Program-made: the position numbers and the translations under genes
The notes under the pieces: model-generated
Told to the model about the DNA's origin: nothing
Database searches by the model: none
The model's input: only the letters and a program-made list of their open reading frames with translations
Part shown: positions 27,759 through 37,117 of the stretch, one piece after another
Numbering within the stretch: position 1 is the first letter of the stretch
Layout of the letters: every line of letters starts with the position of its first letter
DNA from: Gottfriedia acidiceleris
Lineage (GTDB): Bacteria > Bacillota > Bacilli > Bacillales > Bacillaceae_G
Direction: 5' to 3'
Assembly (NCBI RefSeq): GCF_002128425.1
Contig: NZ_NESS01000001.1
Span: forward strand, 186,001 to 250,000
Length of the DNA stretch: 64,000 nt

Positions 27759-29069
27759 TTACGCTCGTGCACGACCAATAATCTTAATTGGAGATCCCTC
27801 AAAATCAAAAGCATCTCTAATGCGATTTTCTAAGAAACGCTCGTAACTAAAGTGAAGTAATTCAGGATCATTTACAAAAACAACAAATGTTGGTGGCTTA
27901 ATTGCTACTTGAGTTGCATAATATACTCTTAATCTTTGTCCATTATGTGTAGGTGTTGGATTCACTGCAATTGCATCCATAATAACATCATTTAGTACAT
28001 TTGTTGGAACACGTAAGCTATGGCTTTCACATGCTTTATTAATCATTGGCAATAAAGTTTGAGTTCTTTTCTTCGTTTTAGCTGATAGGAATACAATTGG
28101 TGCGTAGTCTAAGAATTGGAAATGTGCTCGAATGTTTTCAATGAATTCATTCATCGTTTTTTCATCTTTTTCTACTGCATCCCATTTATTTACAACAATA
28201 ACAACTGATCTACCAGCTTGATGCGCATAACCAGCGATTTTCTTATCTTGTTCGATAATACCTTCTTCACCATCTAATACAACTAAGACGACATCTGATC
28301 TCTCGATTGCACGTAAAGCACGTAATACACTGTATTTTTCCGTACTTTCATAAACTTTACCTTTTTTCCTCATACCAGCTGTATCGATAATGACATAGTC
28401 TTGGCCATCTTTTGAATATGGTGTATCGACAGCATCACGTGTAGTTCCAGCAACATTACTTACAATTACACGTTCTTGACCTAGTAATGCATTTACTAAA
28501 GATGACTTTCCTACGTTTGGTCGTCCAATTAAACTAAATTTAATTGTCTCTTCATCGTAATTATCTTCTTCTTTTTCAGGGAAATGTTTTACAACTTCAT
28601 CAAGTAAATCACCTAGTCCTAAGCCATGTGAACCTGAGATTGGAAATACTTCACCAAATCCTAATGCATAGAAATCGTAAATATCACTTCTCATTTCAGG
28701 ATTATCGACTTTATTAACAGCCAATACTACCGGTTTTTTTGTTTTATAAAGGATTTTAGCAACTTCTTCATCTGCCGCTGTAACACCTTCACGGCCATTT
28801 GTTAGAAAAATAATAACATCAGCTTCATCAATTGCAATTTCAGCTTGTTGACGAATTTGCTCTAAAAATGGCTCATCGCCAATGTCAATTCCACCTGTAT
28901 CGATTAAACTAAATTCTTGATTTAACCATTCTCCTGAACTGTAAATACGATCACGAGTAACACCTGGAATATCTTCTACAATTGAAATTCTTTCTCCCAC
29001 TATCCTATTAAAAATAGTTGATTTCCCTACATTCGGTCGTCCAACTATTGCAACTGTCGGTTTAGACAT
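27759..29069 (-). CDS. der: GTPase Der (EngA), ribosome assembly
   Basis: Der has two tandem GTPase domains and a KH-like domain and is essential for 50S subunit maturation. Both G1 loops ([13 protein letters not shown] at residue 9 and [13 protein letters not shown] near 183), both G3 motifs (DTGGID, DTAGMR) and both G4 motifs (NKVD, NKWD) are present. The KH-like part occupies about 350-436. Full length at 436 residues. Immediately upstream of gpsA, as in B. subtilis. Confidence 0.98.
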   Translation of the reverse strand: MSKPTVAIVGRPNVGKSTIFNRIVGERISIVEDIPGVTRDRIYSSGEWLNQEFSLIDTGGIDIGDEPFLEQIRQQAEIAIDEADVIIFLTNGREGVTAADEEVAKILYKTKKPVVLAVNKVDNPEMRSDIYDFYALGFGEVFPISGSHGLGLGDLLDEVVKHFPEKEEDNYDEETIKFSLIGRPNVGKSSLVNALLGQERVIVSNVAGTTRDAVDTPYSKDGQDYVIIDTAGMRKKGKVYESTEKYSVLRALRAIERSDVVLVVLDGEEGIIEQDKKIAGYAHQAGRSVVIVVNKWDAVEKDEKTMNEFIENIRAHFQFLDYAPIVFLSAKTKKRTQTLLPMINKACESHSLRVPTNVLNDVIMDAIAVNPTPTHNGQRLRVYYATQVAIKPPTFVVFVNDPELLHFSYERFLENRIRDAFDFEGSPIKIIGRARA

Positions 29070-29201
29070 TTAATTCATCCTTCCTAGCATAACTATGTAC
29101 CATTTAAATCTTCTAAATGTGTTTTAGTTTAGTTTTAAAAATTGATTTATTTAAATAACTTATCTATTTTAACAAAAAATACAAGAAAAGACCAATACAC
29201 T

Positions 29202-29792
29202 TCAACTTTTTAGTAATTTTCTATTTTTTAGACTTATTTTTGATACGTAAATTGATATGAATTGAATTGCTGACATTAATAAAATTGAAATTAATAAAGT
29301 ATCAAACCAATTTAAATCTCCTATTATATATTTAAAATTAATCGACTTAAACGTAATATAATTAAAAATTTCTCCCTGAACTAGACCAATTGTGATATAA
29401 CGCATTTTGTCATAATAGGATTTACTTAAAAAGAAAGTAAGTAGTATTACTAAAAATGAACTAATTATCATCTCATTCATAAAGAAGCTTGCAGGATCAT
29501 AAACCGAGAGCAGTGTAACAACACTATATGTCATGCCTATAATTAAGCCTTTAAAGAAATGACCTATTTGTTCAATTAAATTTAATAAACTAATTATGTA
29601 GCTTATGAGAATAATGATAATCATATATGAAATATTTATTTCAATTGAAAATACATCAATTGTGTAAGCAGAACAGCTAATTAATATTAGCACTCCTGAT
29701 AAATACAATAAATTATACTTAATTCGATCTCGATAAATCAAAAGAATTAAAACAATAATCCAAGAAGCAATGATAAATAGACTACCTTGCAC
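29202..29792 (-). CDS. yphA: YphA-like polytopic membrane protein
   Basis: A 196-residue protein with six or seven hydrophobic segments and almost no soluble part; no known function. Size and position between der and ypzI/ypfD match B. subtilis yphA. I use a GTG start at 29792 because AGGAGG lies seven bases before it; the longer frame from 29837 adds 15 residues that would cover that box. Confidence 0.75.
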   Translation of the reverse strand: MQGSLFIIASWIIVLILLIYRDRIKYNLLYLSGVLILISCSAYTIDVFSIEINISYMIIIILISYIISLLNLIEQIGHFFKGLIIGMTYSVVTLLSVYDPASFFMNEMIISSFLVILLTFFLSKSYYDKMRYITIGLVQGEIFNYITFKSINFKYIIGDLNWFDTLLISILLMSAIQFISIYVSKISLKNRKLLKS

Positions 29793-29920
29793 ACGAAAAC
29801 CTCCTAATAGTTCTAGTATGTAACAATTCATACGCAAAAATAATCAAATAGAAAAGAAAGTGTATAAGAAGTTGCATTTAAAACGAATCTATAAAAGAGA
29901 TTTTTTTGGAGGTGAAACGA

Positions 29921-30058
29921 GTGGGAAAAGATCGTCAAGAAAAGAAACTGCGACAATCTAGAAGAGTTGAATCTGATCGAGATCAAAGTATTCATAACAA
30001 AGGTGCTACACGTTTAGACACACCTGAAGAAGCAAGAGCAGAAAATCAGCATAACTAA
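29921..30058 (+). CDS. ypzI: YpzI family small protein
   Basis: A 45-residue, highly charged protein beginning MGKDRQEKKLRQSRRVESDR, with no membrane segment. It matches the YpzI family of small Bacillus proteins found between yphA and ypfD; function unknown. The GTG start at 29921 has a strong GGAGGTG box six bases upstream. It is one of the few plus-strand genes here and shares a bidirectional terminator with ypfD. Confidence 0.85.
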   Translation: MGKDRQEKKLRQSRRVESDRDQSIHNKGATRLDTPEEARAENQHN

Positions 30059-30069
30059 AGTGTTCTAAA

Positions 30070-30110
30070 TAAAAATCCTTCAGCGTAATAACTGAAGGAA
30101 TTTTTATTAT
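30070..30110. terminator. Bidirectional terminator between ypzI and ypfD
   Basis: AAAAATCCTTCAG / CTGAAGGAATTTTT hairpin with A and T runs on both sides; the two genes converge on it. Confidence 0.85.
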
Positions 30111-31225
30111 TTTTTAAATTTATTTAATTTATCACCAAGAAGTTCGCTTAATTGGAAACCACTTTCACTTGGTTGAACGTATTTCGCAATATCCTCTTGA
30201 AGTTCAGCTTCACCAGCTTCTTTAATGCTTAATGATAAGCGTTTTTCAGTAGGATTAATATCTAAAACTTTAACTTTTACTTGTTGACCAACTGTTAAGA
30301 CTTCGTTAGGATTTTTAATATGTTTATCAGCAATTTGAGAAACATGAACTAATCCTTCAATTCCATTTTGAACTTCTACGAATGCACCAAAGTTTGTTAG
30401 ACGTTTTACAGTCCCCTCAACAACTGCTTCGGCTTTAATGCTTGGATTTAATTGATCCCATGGTCCTGGCTGAATAGCTTTCATTGATAAAGCAATACGG
30501 TTTGTATCTGTGTCAATTGAAAGGACTTGAACTTTTACAGTATCTCCTACAGCTACAATCTCTTCAGGCTTTATAACTCGTTTATGAGACATTTGAGATA
30601 CATGTACTAGTCCATCAACTCCACCAATATTAACAAAAGCACCGAAATTTGTTAGTCTTTCCACTTTCCCTTCAACGATTTGCCCAACTTTAATTGAAGA
30701 GTATGCTTGACGGCGGTTTTCAACCTCATTTAATTGCTCTACAGCTTTATGAGATAAAATTACGCGATTCTTTTCGCGATCTAGTTCTTCAATCACTACC
30801 TCAAGTGATTGACCAACATAGCTTCCTAAATCCTCAACGAATTTTTTTGAAACAAGTGAAGCCGGAATAAATCCACGAACACCTACGTCGGCAATTAGTC
30901 CACCATTTACTTGCTCTGTAACGATTACTTCAAAAACTTCTTTGCTAGCTAATTTTACTTCTAATTGTTCCCAAGCTTTAACAGAATCTACGGCACGTTT
31001 AGAAAAAACAACTGTATCTTCCTCAACTTTAATAACTTTTAATTCAATTTCTTGCCCAACAGTTAGAGCGTCACTTACATTTTCAATATGTACGTTTGAA
31101 ATTTCTTTTATTGGAAGAATACCATCTGTTTTTCCACCGAAACCTACGATTGCTTGCTTATCTTCAATTTGTTCTACTACACATGAGATAATTTCCCCAA
31201 CTTCTGGCATTACTTTTTCAACCAT
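30107..31225 (-). CDS. ypfD: S1-domain RNA-binding protein YpfD (ribosomal protein S1 homologue)
   Basis: A 372-residue protein with four S1 (OB-fold) RNA-binding repeats, each showing G-x-V-x2-(L/I/V)...GAFV...GLVHVSQ: about residues 12-85, 100-170, 188-258 and 272-345. The first two are more diverged, as in the short S1 homologues of Firmicutes. It is thought to help mRNA handling; unlike in E. coli it is not essential in B. subtilis. The start at 31225 follows AAGGAGG. It is downstream of cmk, the widely conserved cmk-rpsA pairing. Confidence 0.94.
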   Translation of the reverse strand: MVEKVMPEVGEIISCVVEQIEDKQAIVGFGGKTDGILPIKEISNVHIENVSDALTVGQEIELKVIKVEEDTVVFSKRAVDSVKAWEQLEVKLASKEVFEVIVTEQVNGGLIADVGVRGFIPASLVSKKFVEDLGSYVGQSLEVVIEELDREKNRVILSHKAVEQLNEVENRRQAYSSIKVGQIVEGKVERLTNFGAFVNIGGVDGLVHVSQMSHKRVIKPEEIVAVGDTVKVQVLSIDTDTNRIALSMKAIQPGPWDQLNPSIKAEAVVEGTVKRLTNFGAFVEVQNGIEGLVHVSQIADKHIKNPNEVLTVGQQVKVKVLDINPTEKRLSLSIKEAGEAELQEDIAKYVQPSESGFQLSELLGDKLNKFKK

Positions 31226-31333
31226 GTCATATTCCTCCTTATGTTTTAAAAATGGATAGACCAATTATGTATTATCCTCTTTTACCTTCTAATAAATAGG
31301 AAGAAAAGTCAAGAAATCTGATGACTAATTCTT

Positions 31334-32014
31334 CTAAATATTTTTTATTTTCCCTTCAACAATCGTTAAGATATCATTTACTACATCATCAATGTTTTTT
31401 GAAGTTGTATCTAATGAGATCGCATCATCAGCTTTTTTCAATGGTGAAACTTCTCTTTCTGAGTCAATTCGGTCTCTTGTTGCTATTTCAATTTTCAATT
31501 GTTCTAAATCACTTTCAAAACCGTTATTGACATTTTCAATATGTCTTCTTTGAGCTCGTTCATCAACAGAAGCAATCATGAAAATCTTAACTTCTGCACC
31601 AACTAATACATGCGTTCCAATATCTCTTCCATCCATTACAACTCCACCATTTACGGCATATTCACGTTGTAAATCAACCATTTTTTCACGAACTAAACTA
31701 TGTTTTGCTACAAATGATACGTTTCTAGTTACTTCTGGAGTTCTTATTGGCTCTGAAACATCCACATCATCAATGAAAACTTTTTGAGTACCTTCTTCCG
31801 GGATTAACTTAATCGTTATATTAGAAAGTAAGTTACTTAAATCCATTTCATTATTTACATCAATATTGTTTTGAATCGCTTTAAAGGTTAAAGCACGGTA
31901 CATTGCACCAGTGTCTATATATACATAACCTAATTTTTTTGCAACAATCTTTGCAACTGTACTTTTACCAGCAGCTGCAGGACCATCTATCGCTATACTA
32001 ATTTTTTTACTCAT
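31334..32014 (-). CDS. cmk: Cytidylate kinase
   Basis: Cmk phosphorylates CMP and dCMP with ATP. P-loop [12 protein letters not shown] near residue 10, the NMP-binding [13 protein letters not shown] and [10 protein letters not shown] are intact. 226 residues, typical of the bacterial type I enzyme. It lies upstream of the S1-homologue gene ypfD with about 110 bases between. Confidence 0.97.
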   Translation of the reverse strand: MSKKISIAIDGPAAAGKSTVAKIVAKKLGYVYIDTGAMYRALTFKAIQNNIDVNNEMDLSNLLSNITIKLIPEEGTQKVFIDDVDVSEPIRTPEVTRNVSFVAKHSLVREKMVDLQREYAVNGGVVMDGRDIGTHVLVGAEVKIFMIASVDERAQRRHIENVNNGFESDLEQLKIEIATRDRIDSEREVSPLKKADDAISLDTTSKNIDDVVNDILTIVEGKIKNI

Positions 32015-32094
32015 AAGTCCTCCTACATAAAAAAAGTGCTACTTCAATAGCAACCTTTAATCTTATCATGTCCTAAAAAAATAAAAACAAATAA

Positions 32095-32122
32095 AAATAA
32101 AGCAGGGTACCCTGCTTTATTT
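32095..32122 (-). terminator. ypfB-like gene terminator
   Basis: AATAAAGCAGGG / CCCTGCTTTATT is a perfect palindrome of 26 bases around GTAC, with a T on its minus-strand end. Confidence 0.6.
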
Positions 32123-32152
32123 AATATTACCATATGATTCCGATGAATTCAT

Positions 32153-32338
32153 CTATTTACCTATATGATTATATACTTCTCTTGTTACGTCCTTAGCTTT
32201 TTGTGTAACTCCTTCATACAATTCAATTTTCGTTAAATAGACAGAAAGACTAGGAAATGATAAAGCGTATTGACTTATGACTAAACAAAATAATTGAATA
32301 ATAATTAATTTAAATAATATTCTTTCGATTCTTTTCAT
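32153..32338 (-). CDS. ypfB: YpfB-like small membrane protein (DUF5359)
   Basis: A 61-residue protein with one hydrophobic segment (residues ~7-29) and a polar tail ending VTREVYNHIGK. Its size, form and place upstream of cmk match YpfB of the DUF5359 family; function unknown. No strong ribosome-binding site is seen, which lowers my confidence a little. Confidence 0.7.
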   Translation of the reverse strand: MKRIERILFKLIIIQLFCLVISQYALSFPSLSVYLTKIELYEGVTQKAKDVTREVYNHIGK

Positions 32339-32445
32339 TTAAAATCATACCTTTTTTATTACCAGTATGAATACATTCAATTAATTTTATACACAATTTT
32401 GAATTTAATTTTAAATCATCTAACTTTTAACAGAATTAGACTTAA

Positions 32446-32473
32446 CAAAAAAAACGTGCTATGCACGTTTTTG
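32446..32473 (-). terminator. Asparaginase gene terminator
   Basis: AAAACGTGC tat GCACGTTTT hairpin with T run on the minus strand, about 25 bases past the stop. Confidence 0.85.
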
Positions 32474-32496
32474 AGAAATGTATAAATAAGTAAAAA

Positions 32497-33465
32497 TTAT
32501 TTAGAAAATCCTTCAAGAATATGATCTACTTCGGATGCTAACATAACAGTTAGTTTAATTCTTGCCTTTTTACTATCATAATCTTTACCTAAAATAACAC
32601 CTTTATTAACTAAATCATAGGCACTTCCATAATAATCATACGTCGGGTATACTTCGCCTTCTTCAGAACTTGTTGTGATGACAACTTTAATGCCATCTTT
32701 AACAGCTTTTTCAATTTCTTCAGTCATATGTGGAGAAACTTGTCCTCTTCCAACGCCTTCAAGAATAATACCTTTAGCACCATTTTCAACAGCTGCTTTA
32801 ATTAAATATCCTTTTGCTTCAATATAACATTTAATTATATCAACTTGAGGTAACTCACTTGTAATTTTGTATTTATCCTTTAAAACCGGTTTTTGATAGA
32901 TATGTACTTTATCGTTATCGATAATACCTAGGTATCCGAAACCAAATACGTTAAACCCTTGAATATTGGATGCATGTTCTTTTTTAACATATTTTGCAGT
33001 AAAAATACGTTCATTAAAGACAACAACTGTACCAACATTTCGAACAGATTCGTCAGATGCAGTATAAATTGCATGTCTTAAATTGATAAAAGCATCGGTA
33101 CCTAATTCACCTGGTGATCTTTGCGAGCCAGTAATAACAACTGGACGTTCATCGTCAATTGTTAAATCTAAGAAATAAGCCGTTTCTTCTAACGTATCAG
33201 TTCCATGGGTAACGACAACCCCATCGATTGTTTCATCTTGATAGTATTCTTCAATTTTATTCTTTAACATCATCCAATGTTCGAAGCCTATGTGCATACT
33301 TGGAACTTGGAAAAAAGAATCAACAATAACGTTTATATCTTTTGGTAAATTGAGCATTTCTGCAATTTCTTGACCTGACAATGCCCCAGAATCTAACTTA
33401 CCTGATTCTGCATTTGGTTTACTAGCAATCGTTCCACCTGTTGTAATTAATACTACTTTTTTCAT
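32497..33465 (-). CDS. ansA: L-asparaginase
   Basis: The enzyme hydrolyses L-asparagine to aspartate and ammonia. Both catalytic threonine regions are intact: TTGGTIAS (residue ~7-14) and VTHGTDTLEETA (~85-96). 322 residues from the ATG at 33465, which follows GAGGTG. There is no signal peptide, so it is cytoplasmic (type I location), although the sequence belongs to the larger asparaginase/glutaminase family. It is a single-gene unit between ypfB and ypdA. Confidence 0.94.
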   Translation of the reverse strand: MKKVVLITTGGTIASKPNAESGKLDSGALSGQEIAEMLNLPKDINVIVDSFFQVPSMHIGFEHWMMLKNKIEEYYQDETIDGVVVTHGTDTLEETAYFLDLTIDDERPVVITGSQRSPGELGTDAFINLRHAIYTASDESVRNVGTVVVFNERIFTAKYVKKEHASNIQGFNVFGFGYLGIIDNDKVHIYQKPVLKDKYKITSELPQVDIIKCYIEAKGYLIKAAVENGAKGIILEGVGRGQVSPHMTEEIEKAVKDGIKVVITTSSEEGEVYPTYDYYGSAYDLVNKGVILGKDYDSKKARIKLTVMLASEVDHILEGFSK

Positions 33466-33545
33466 TTTTTGCACCTCATTTCACAAGAAATTATAACATT
33501 TTAAAATTCTTTAAGTAAACAGAAAAAAGTTTGAAATTTTTAAAT

Positions 33546-33571
33546 AAAAAAACGTAGCATAGCTACGTTTC
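33546..33571 (-). terminator. ypdA terminator (distal)
   Basis: AAACGTAGC at AGCTACGTTT hairpin. It lies about 230 bases past the ypdA stop, with a repeat element between, so the ypdA transcript would include the repeat. Confidence 0.6.
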
Positions 33572-33615
33572 ACGACGTTTGAAAAAAGAAGTTATCAAGT
33601 AAACAAGTAATGTCA

Positions 33616-33742
33616 TGTTGATTTCTACTACAGTGTACTCGCTTTCCATGGGGCTAACCCTGAGCTTTCTCGGCGCGCCTGCTAAGGTCTTTAGCCTTCT
33701 TGATAATCCAATAGGAGTCGAGCACCCTTTCGTTCCAATCAA
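33616..33742 (-). repeat. Bacillus-type 127-nt interspersed repeat, copy 2
   Basis: Read on the minus strand it begins TTTGATTGGAACGAAAGGGT, continues GCTCGACTCCTATTGG, and ends GGAAAGCGAGTACACTGTAG then TAGAAATCAACA. Start, end and the GACTCCT and GGAAAGCGAG blocks are those of the interspersed repeat found in many Bacillus genomes. The ends are inverted (TTGATT / AATCAA). It is more GC-rich than its surroundings. Length equals copy 1 at 12146-12272. No protein is coded. Confidence 0.75.
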
Positions 33743-33800
33743 ATTTCTTTATAAAAAATAATAATCTTAAAAAACAATAGAATAGTTAATTGAACGATAA

Positions 33801-34772
33801 TTAATTACTAGATAAGTGGGAAGCGATTAAGTCACCGTGAAAACGACCATTTTCTATAAAAATTTCGTTAGCATTGTTTCCTGCAGCAATTACCCCTGCG
33901 ATATAAATGCCTTCAATATTTGTTTCCATCGTTTCTGGATTAAATAGTGGTCTTCCTGTTGTATCGTCAACTTTTACGCCCATACTTTTAATTAATGTAT
34001 GATCAGGATGGTAACCTGTCATAGCGTAGACAAAGTCATTCTCAATCTCAAATTTTTGCCCTTCTTTTTCGTATACTACTGATGATTCTTTTATTTCAAG
34101 TAGATTTGCGTTAAATTCCATTTTAATTGTTTCAGAACGGACAAGTGCCTCGAATTCTGGTAAAACCCATGGTTTAATACTTGGTGAATAAGAACTACCT
34201 CTATAAAGTACAGTTACATCCGCTCCACACTTTTCTAGTTCTAGTGCTGCGTCAACACTTGAGTTTTTACCACCAATAACGGTGACCTTCTGATTAAAAT
34301 GTTTATGCCCCTCAAAAAAGTAGTGTGAAACTTTATTAAGCTGTTCACCAGGTGTTGATAAATAGTTTGGTTGGTCATAATATCCAGTTGCTACAATAAC
34401 TGCTTTTGCTTCATAACGTTTTTCTTCGCCGTTTATTGTAACTGAATCGATTATAAAATCACTTTTCTTACTAACCGTTTTTACTTCTTCAAATGCATTA
34501 ATTTTTATACTATTTCGTTTAACAACGTCACGGTAATATGCTAGAGCTTGGTGTTTTTTTGGTTTTCTACCTTCAATAATAAATGGAATATTACCCACTT
34601 CTAATTTTTCACTTGTACTAAAAAATGTTTGATGTGTTGGAAAACGACTGAGGGTATGAACTATATTTCCTTTTTCAATTATTAATGCAGATATCCCCTT
34701 ATTTTTTAAAGCTAGATAAGCTGCAATACCACAGGGTCCTCCGCCAATGATCAGAACTTCAACTTTTTCCAT
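33801..34772 (-). CDS. ypdA: YpdA/Bdr, bacillithiol-disulfide reductase
   Basis: A 323-residue flavoprotein of the YpdA family, which uses NADPH to reduce oxidised bacillithiol. The FAD loop is GGGPCGIAAYLAL near residue 9 and the NADPH loop GGKNSSVDAALELEKCG near 165. The ATG at 34772 (MEKVEVLIIGGG) is nine bases after GGAG; the longer frame starts inside that box. Together with bshA and bshB1 it shows that the host makes and recycles bacillithiol. It lies downstream of gudB, as in B. subtilis. Confidence 0.93.
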   Translation of the reverse strand: MEKVEVLIIGGGPCGIAAYLALKNKGISALIIEKGNIVHTLSRFPTHQTFFSTSEKLEVGNIPFIIEGRKPKKHQALAYYRDVVKRNSIKINAFEEVKTVSKKSDFIIDSVTINGEEKRYEAKAVIVATGYYDQPNYLSTPGEQLNKVSHYFFEGHKHFNQKVTVIGGKNSSVDAALELEKCGADVTVLYRGSSYSPSIKPWVLPEFEALVRSETIKMEFNANLLEIKESSVVYEKEGQKFEIENDFVYAMTGYHPDHTLIKSMGVKVDDTTGRPLFNPETMETNIEGIYIAGVIAAGNNANEIFIENGRFHGDLIASHLSSN

Positions 34773-34860
34773 TTGAAACATCTCCAATAATCTAGAGTCT
34801 TAGTTATATTTACTATTTCTATTTTACGTAAAATATTCAATTTGTCTAATAATAGCTAAT

Positions 34861-34900
34861 CAAAAAAAAACAAGATGGGAATTTCCCATCTTGTTTTTAA
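34861..34900 (-). terminator. gudB terminator
   Basis: AAAACAAGATGGGAA / TTCCCATCTTGTTTTT hairpin 15 bases past the gudB stop; near perfect and may act both ways. Confidence 0.85.
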
Positions 34901-34914
34901 CATCGAATATAATC

Positions 34915-36195
34915 TTATACCCAACCTCTAAATCGGCTAGCTTCAGCCATTTTACGCGCACCAACCATATAAGCAGCTAATCGCATATTTACTTTTCTAT
35001 TTACACTTGTTTCATAAATATTATTAAATGAACGTACCATAACTTTTTCTAATCGATCTTCTACTTCTTCTTCAGTCCAGTAGTAACCTTGGTTATTCTG
35101 TACCCATTCAAAGTAAGAAACAGTTACGCCACCAGCACTAGCTAGTACGTCTGGAACTAATAAAATATCGCGCTCCGTTAAAATCTTAGTAGCTTCAAGT
35201 GTTGTTGGTCCATTTGCAGCTTCAACTACAATACTTGCTTTAATATTATGAGCATTATCTTTTGTAATTTGATTTTCAATCGCTGCTGGAACTAATATAT
35301 CACAATCTAATTCTAATAATTCTTTATTTGAAATTGTATTATTAAATAGTTTAGTAATTGTACCAAAGCTATCTCTACGATCTAATAAATAATCAATGTC
35401 TAAGCCGTTTGGATCATGAAGTGCACCATAAGCATCAGAAATACCGATAACTTTTGCGCCAGCATCATGCATAAATTTCGCTAAGAAGCTACCTGCATTA
35501 CCAAATCCTTGGATAACAACTCGTGCACCTTCTAAGTTAATACCTTTACGCTTTGCTGCTTCACGAATTACAATTGTTACACCTTTAGCCGTAGCTGTTT
35601 CTCGACCGTGAGATCCACCTAGTACTAATGGTTTACCAGTAATAAAACCAGGCGAGTTAAATTCATCTATTCTAGAATATTCATCCATCATCCAAGCCAT
35701 AATTTGTGAGTTCGTAAATACGTCTGGAGCTGGAATATCTTTCGTTGGTCCTACGATTTGGCTAATTGCACGAACATAACCGCGGCTAAGTCTTTCTAAC
35801 TCACGGAATGACATATCACGTGGATCACATACGATTCCACCTTTTCCTCCACCATAAGGTAAATCTACAATTCCACATTTTAAGCTCATCCAGATTGAAA
35901 GTGCTTTCACTTCATTTTCTGTTACATTCGGATGGAAACGGATACCACCTTTAGTTGGTCCTACTGCATCATTATGTTGAGCTCTGTAACCAGTGAAAAT
36001 TTTCACTTGTCCATCATCCATGCGAACTGGAATTTTTACAGTCATCATACGAACTGGTTCTTTTAAAAGTTCATACATTTCATTTGAATATCCTAATTTT
36101 TCTAACGCTTCTTTAATAACTACTTGTGTAGGCGCTAGTACATCTAACTGTTCTTCAGTGTTGCTATTTTTCTCTGTAGATTTCTCGGCAACCAT
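34915..36195 (-). CDS. gudB: Glutamate dehydrogenase (NAD-type, GudB)
   Basis: GudB oxidatively deaminates glutamate to 2-oxoglutarate. The active-site lysine is in PYGGGKGG near residue 115, and the nucleotide loop GFGNAGSFLAKF near 235. The start at 36195 (MVAEKSTEK) has AGGGGG six bases upstream; 426 residues. The stretch NEVKALSIWMSLKCG has no repeated VKA, so it corresponds to the active gudB1 form and not to the cryptic gene of B. subtilis 168. It stands between ypdA and mecB/ypbH, the usual place. Confidence 0.96.
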   Translation of the reverse strand: MVAEKSTEKNSNTEEQLDVLAPTQVVIKEALEKLGYSNEMYELLKEPVRMMTVKIPVRMDDGQVKIFTGYRAQHNDAVGPTKGGIRFHPNVTENEVKALSIWMSLKCGIVDLPYGGGKGGIVCDPRDMSFRELERLSRGYVRAISQIVGPTKDIPAPDVFTNSQIMAWMMDEYSRIDEFNSPGFITGKPLVLGGSHGRETATAKGVTIVIREAAKRKGINLEGARVVIQGFGNAGSFLAKFMHDAGAKVIGISDAYGALHDPNGLDIDYLLDRRDSFGTITKLFNNTISNKELLELDCDILVPAAIENQITKDNAHNIKASIVVEAANGPTTLEATKILTERDILLVPDVLASAGGVTVSYFEWVQNNQGYYWTEEEVEDRLEKVMVRSFNNIYETSVNRKVNMRLAAYMVGARKMAEASRFRGWV

Positions 36196-36315
36196 TGTAA
36201 ACCCCCTAGAAATTTGAACTATGAAAAGTTTCATTCATTCTGAAATTAGTATACAACTTTCCATCCCATTTTGAAAGTTATAAACACATAGAAAACAAAA
36301 TATAATATTCGTTTA

Positions 36316-36331
36316 ATGTAAGCGTTTTCTA
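36316..36331. promoter_or_regulatory. Candidate cre (CcpA) site upstream of gudB
   Basis: ATGTAAGCGTTTTCTA fits the cre pattern WTGNAARCGNWWWCW well. It lies about 120 bases upstream of the gudB start, in a 200-base intergenic region where the promoter must be. Catabolite control of glutamate breakdown is known for rocG in B. subtilis, so such a site makes sense here. Confidence 0.45.
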
Positions 36332-36413
36332 AGGTCATTATACTCCTATTTCCAAAAATTGAAAAGGAAAGAATATGAATAAATACGATATATTAATAAA
36401 AAATTTACAAAAG

Positions 36414-36453
36414 TAAAACCTCTCGTAATAAATTACTGAGAGGCTTTATTTTT
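36414..36453 (-). terminator. mecB terminator
   Basis: AAACCTCTCGTAA / TTACTGAGAGGCTTT hairpin with T run on the minus strand; it overlaps the last codons of mecB. Confidence 0.75.
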
Positions 36454-37041
36454 AACGAAATAAAAATGCAGTTGTTCAATAGCATTTTCTGAGATAAGTT
36501 CTTTACCATATTCAATAATACGGTAAATTGTTCTTGTGGAAGGATTACCATATTCAGCTAAAATCGCATAAAATGTTTCACGATCTAGTCTTCCTATTTC
36601 ATTCTCCTCGAACTTTAAGTAAAACGTATTTTCAAAAGAGAATAGTCTCCCACCTAAAGCATTACATGAAACTAATTTTTCAGAAAGTAGGATTAGATCA
36701 TCTAAAGTAGAAAACTCGTACAATATATGTTCACTTTCATCAAGGATTACTTCCATCGAGATAAAATCGTCTTGAAATTCATCTTCCTCTTCTTCAATTT
36801 CATCGGATTTTGTTACAATTACAACCATTCCTTGAGCTTGAAGTGAGAAAACTTCAACGGATACTTTTCCATCTACTTCGAAACCTAGTTCTACGCTAGC
36901 TTCATGCATCATATCTTGAAAAAGCTGTTGAACTTTTGGTGCATTGTACCATAAGTCTTCTTTTGTCAGACCACGTTCAGATAAATCATCAGATGTAAGA
37001 AAAACTTTTATTTTATTGTAGTTCAACCGTTCCAACCTCAT
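36433..37041 (-). CDS. mecB: Adaptor protein MecB/YpbH (MecA paralogue)
   Basis: A 202-residue adaptor of the MecA family that in B. subtilis binds ClpC and targets proteins for degradation. The N-terminal target-binding domain (MRLERLNYNKIKVFLTSDDLSERGL) and the C-terminal ClpC-binding domain (EFSTLDDLILLSEKL ... YGNPS) are joined by an acidic linker (EIEEEEDEFQDD). The position next to gudB marks it as YpbH/MecB rather than MecA. The start has AAGGAGG seven bases upstream. Confidence 0.93.
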   Translation of the reverse strand: MRLERLNYNKIKVFLTSDDLSERGLTKEDLWYNAPKVQQLFQDMMHEASVELGFEVDGKVSVEVFSLQAQGMVVIVTKSDEIEEEEDEFQDDFISMEVILDESEHILYEFSTLDDLILLSEKLVSCNALGGRLFSFENTFYLKFEENEIGRLDRETFYAILAEYGNPSTRTIYRIIEYGKELISENAIEQLHFYFVKNKASQ

Positions 37042-37117
37042 GAACTAGCCTCCTTGCTGCATTTACCATAGTACAGTTTATGTTTTTATATAATTTTGGT
37101 GATTCTAAAGTCAAAAT

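Noticed and set aside
35770-35920. Silencing VKA duplication in gudB, as in B. subtilis 168
   Set aside because: The sequence reads NEVKALSIWM with a single copy, so the gene is of the active type.
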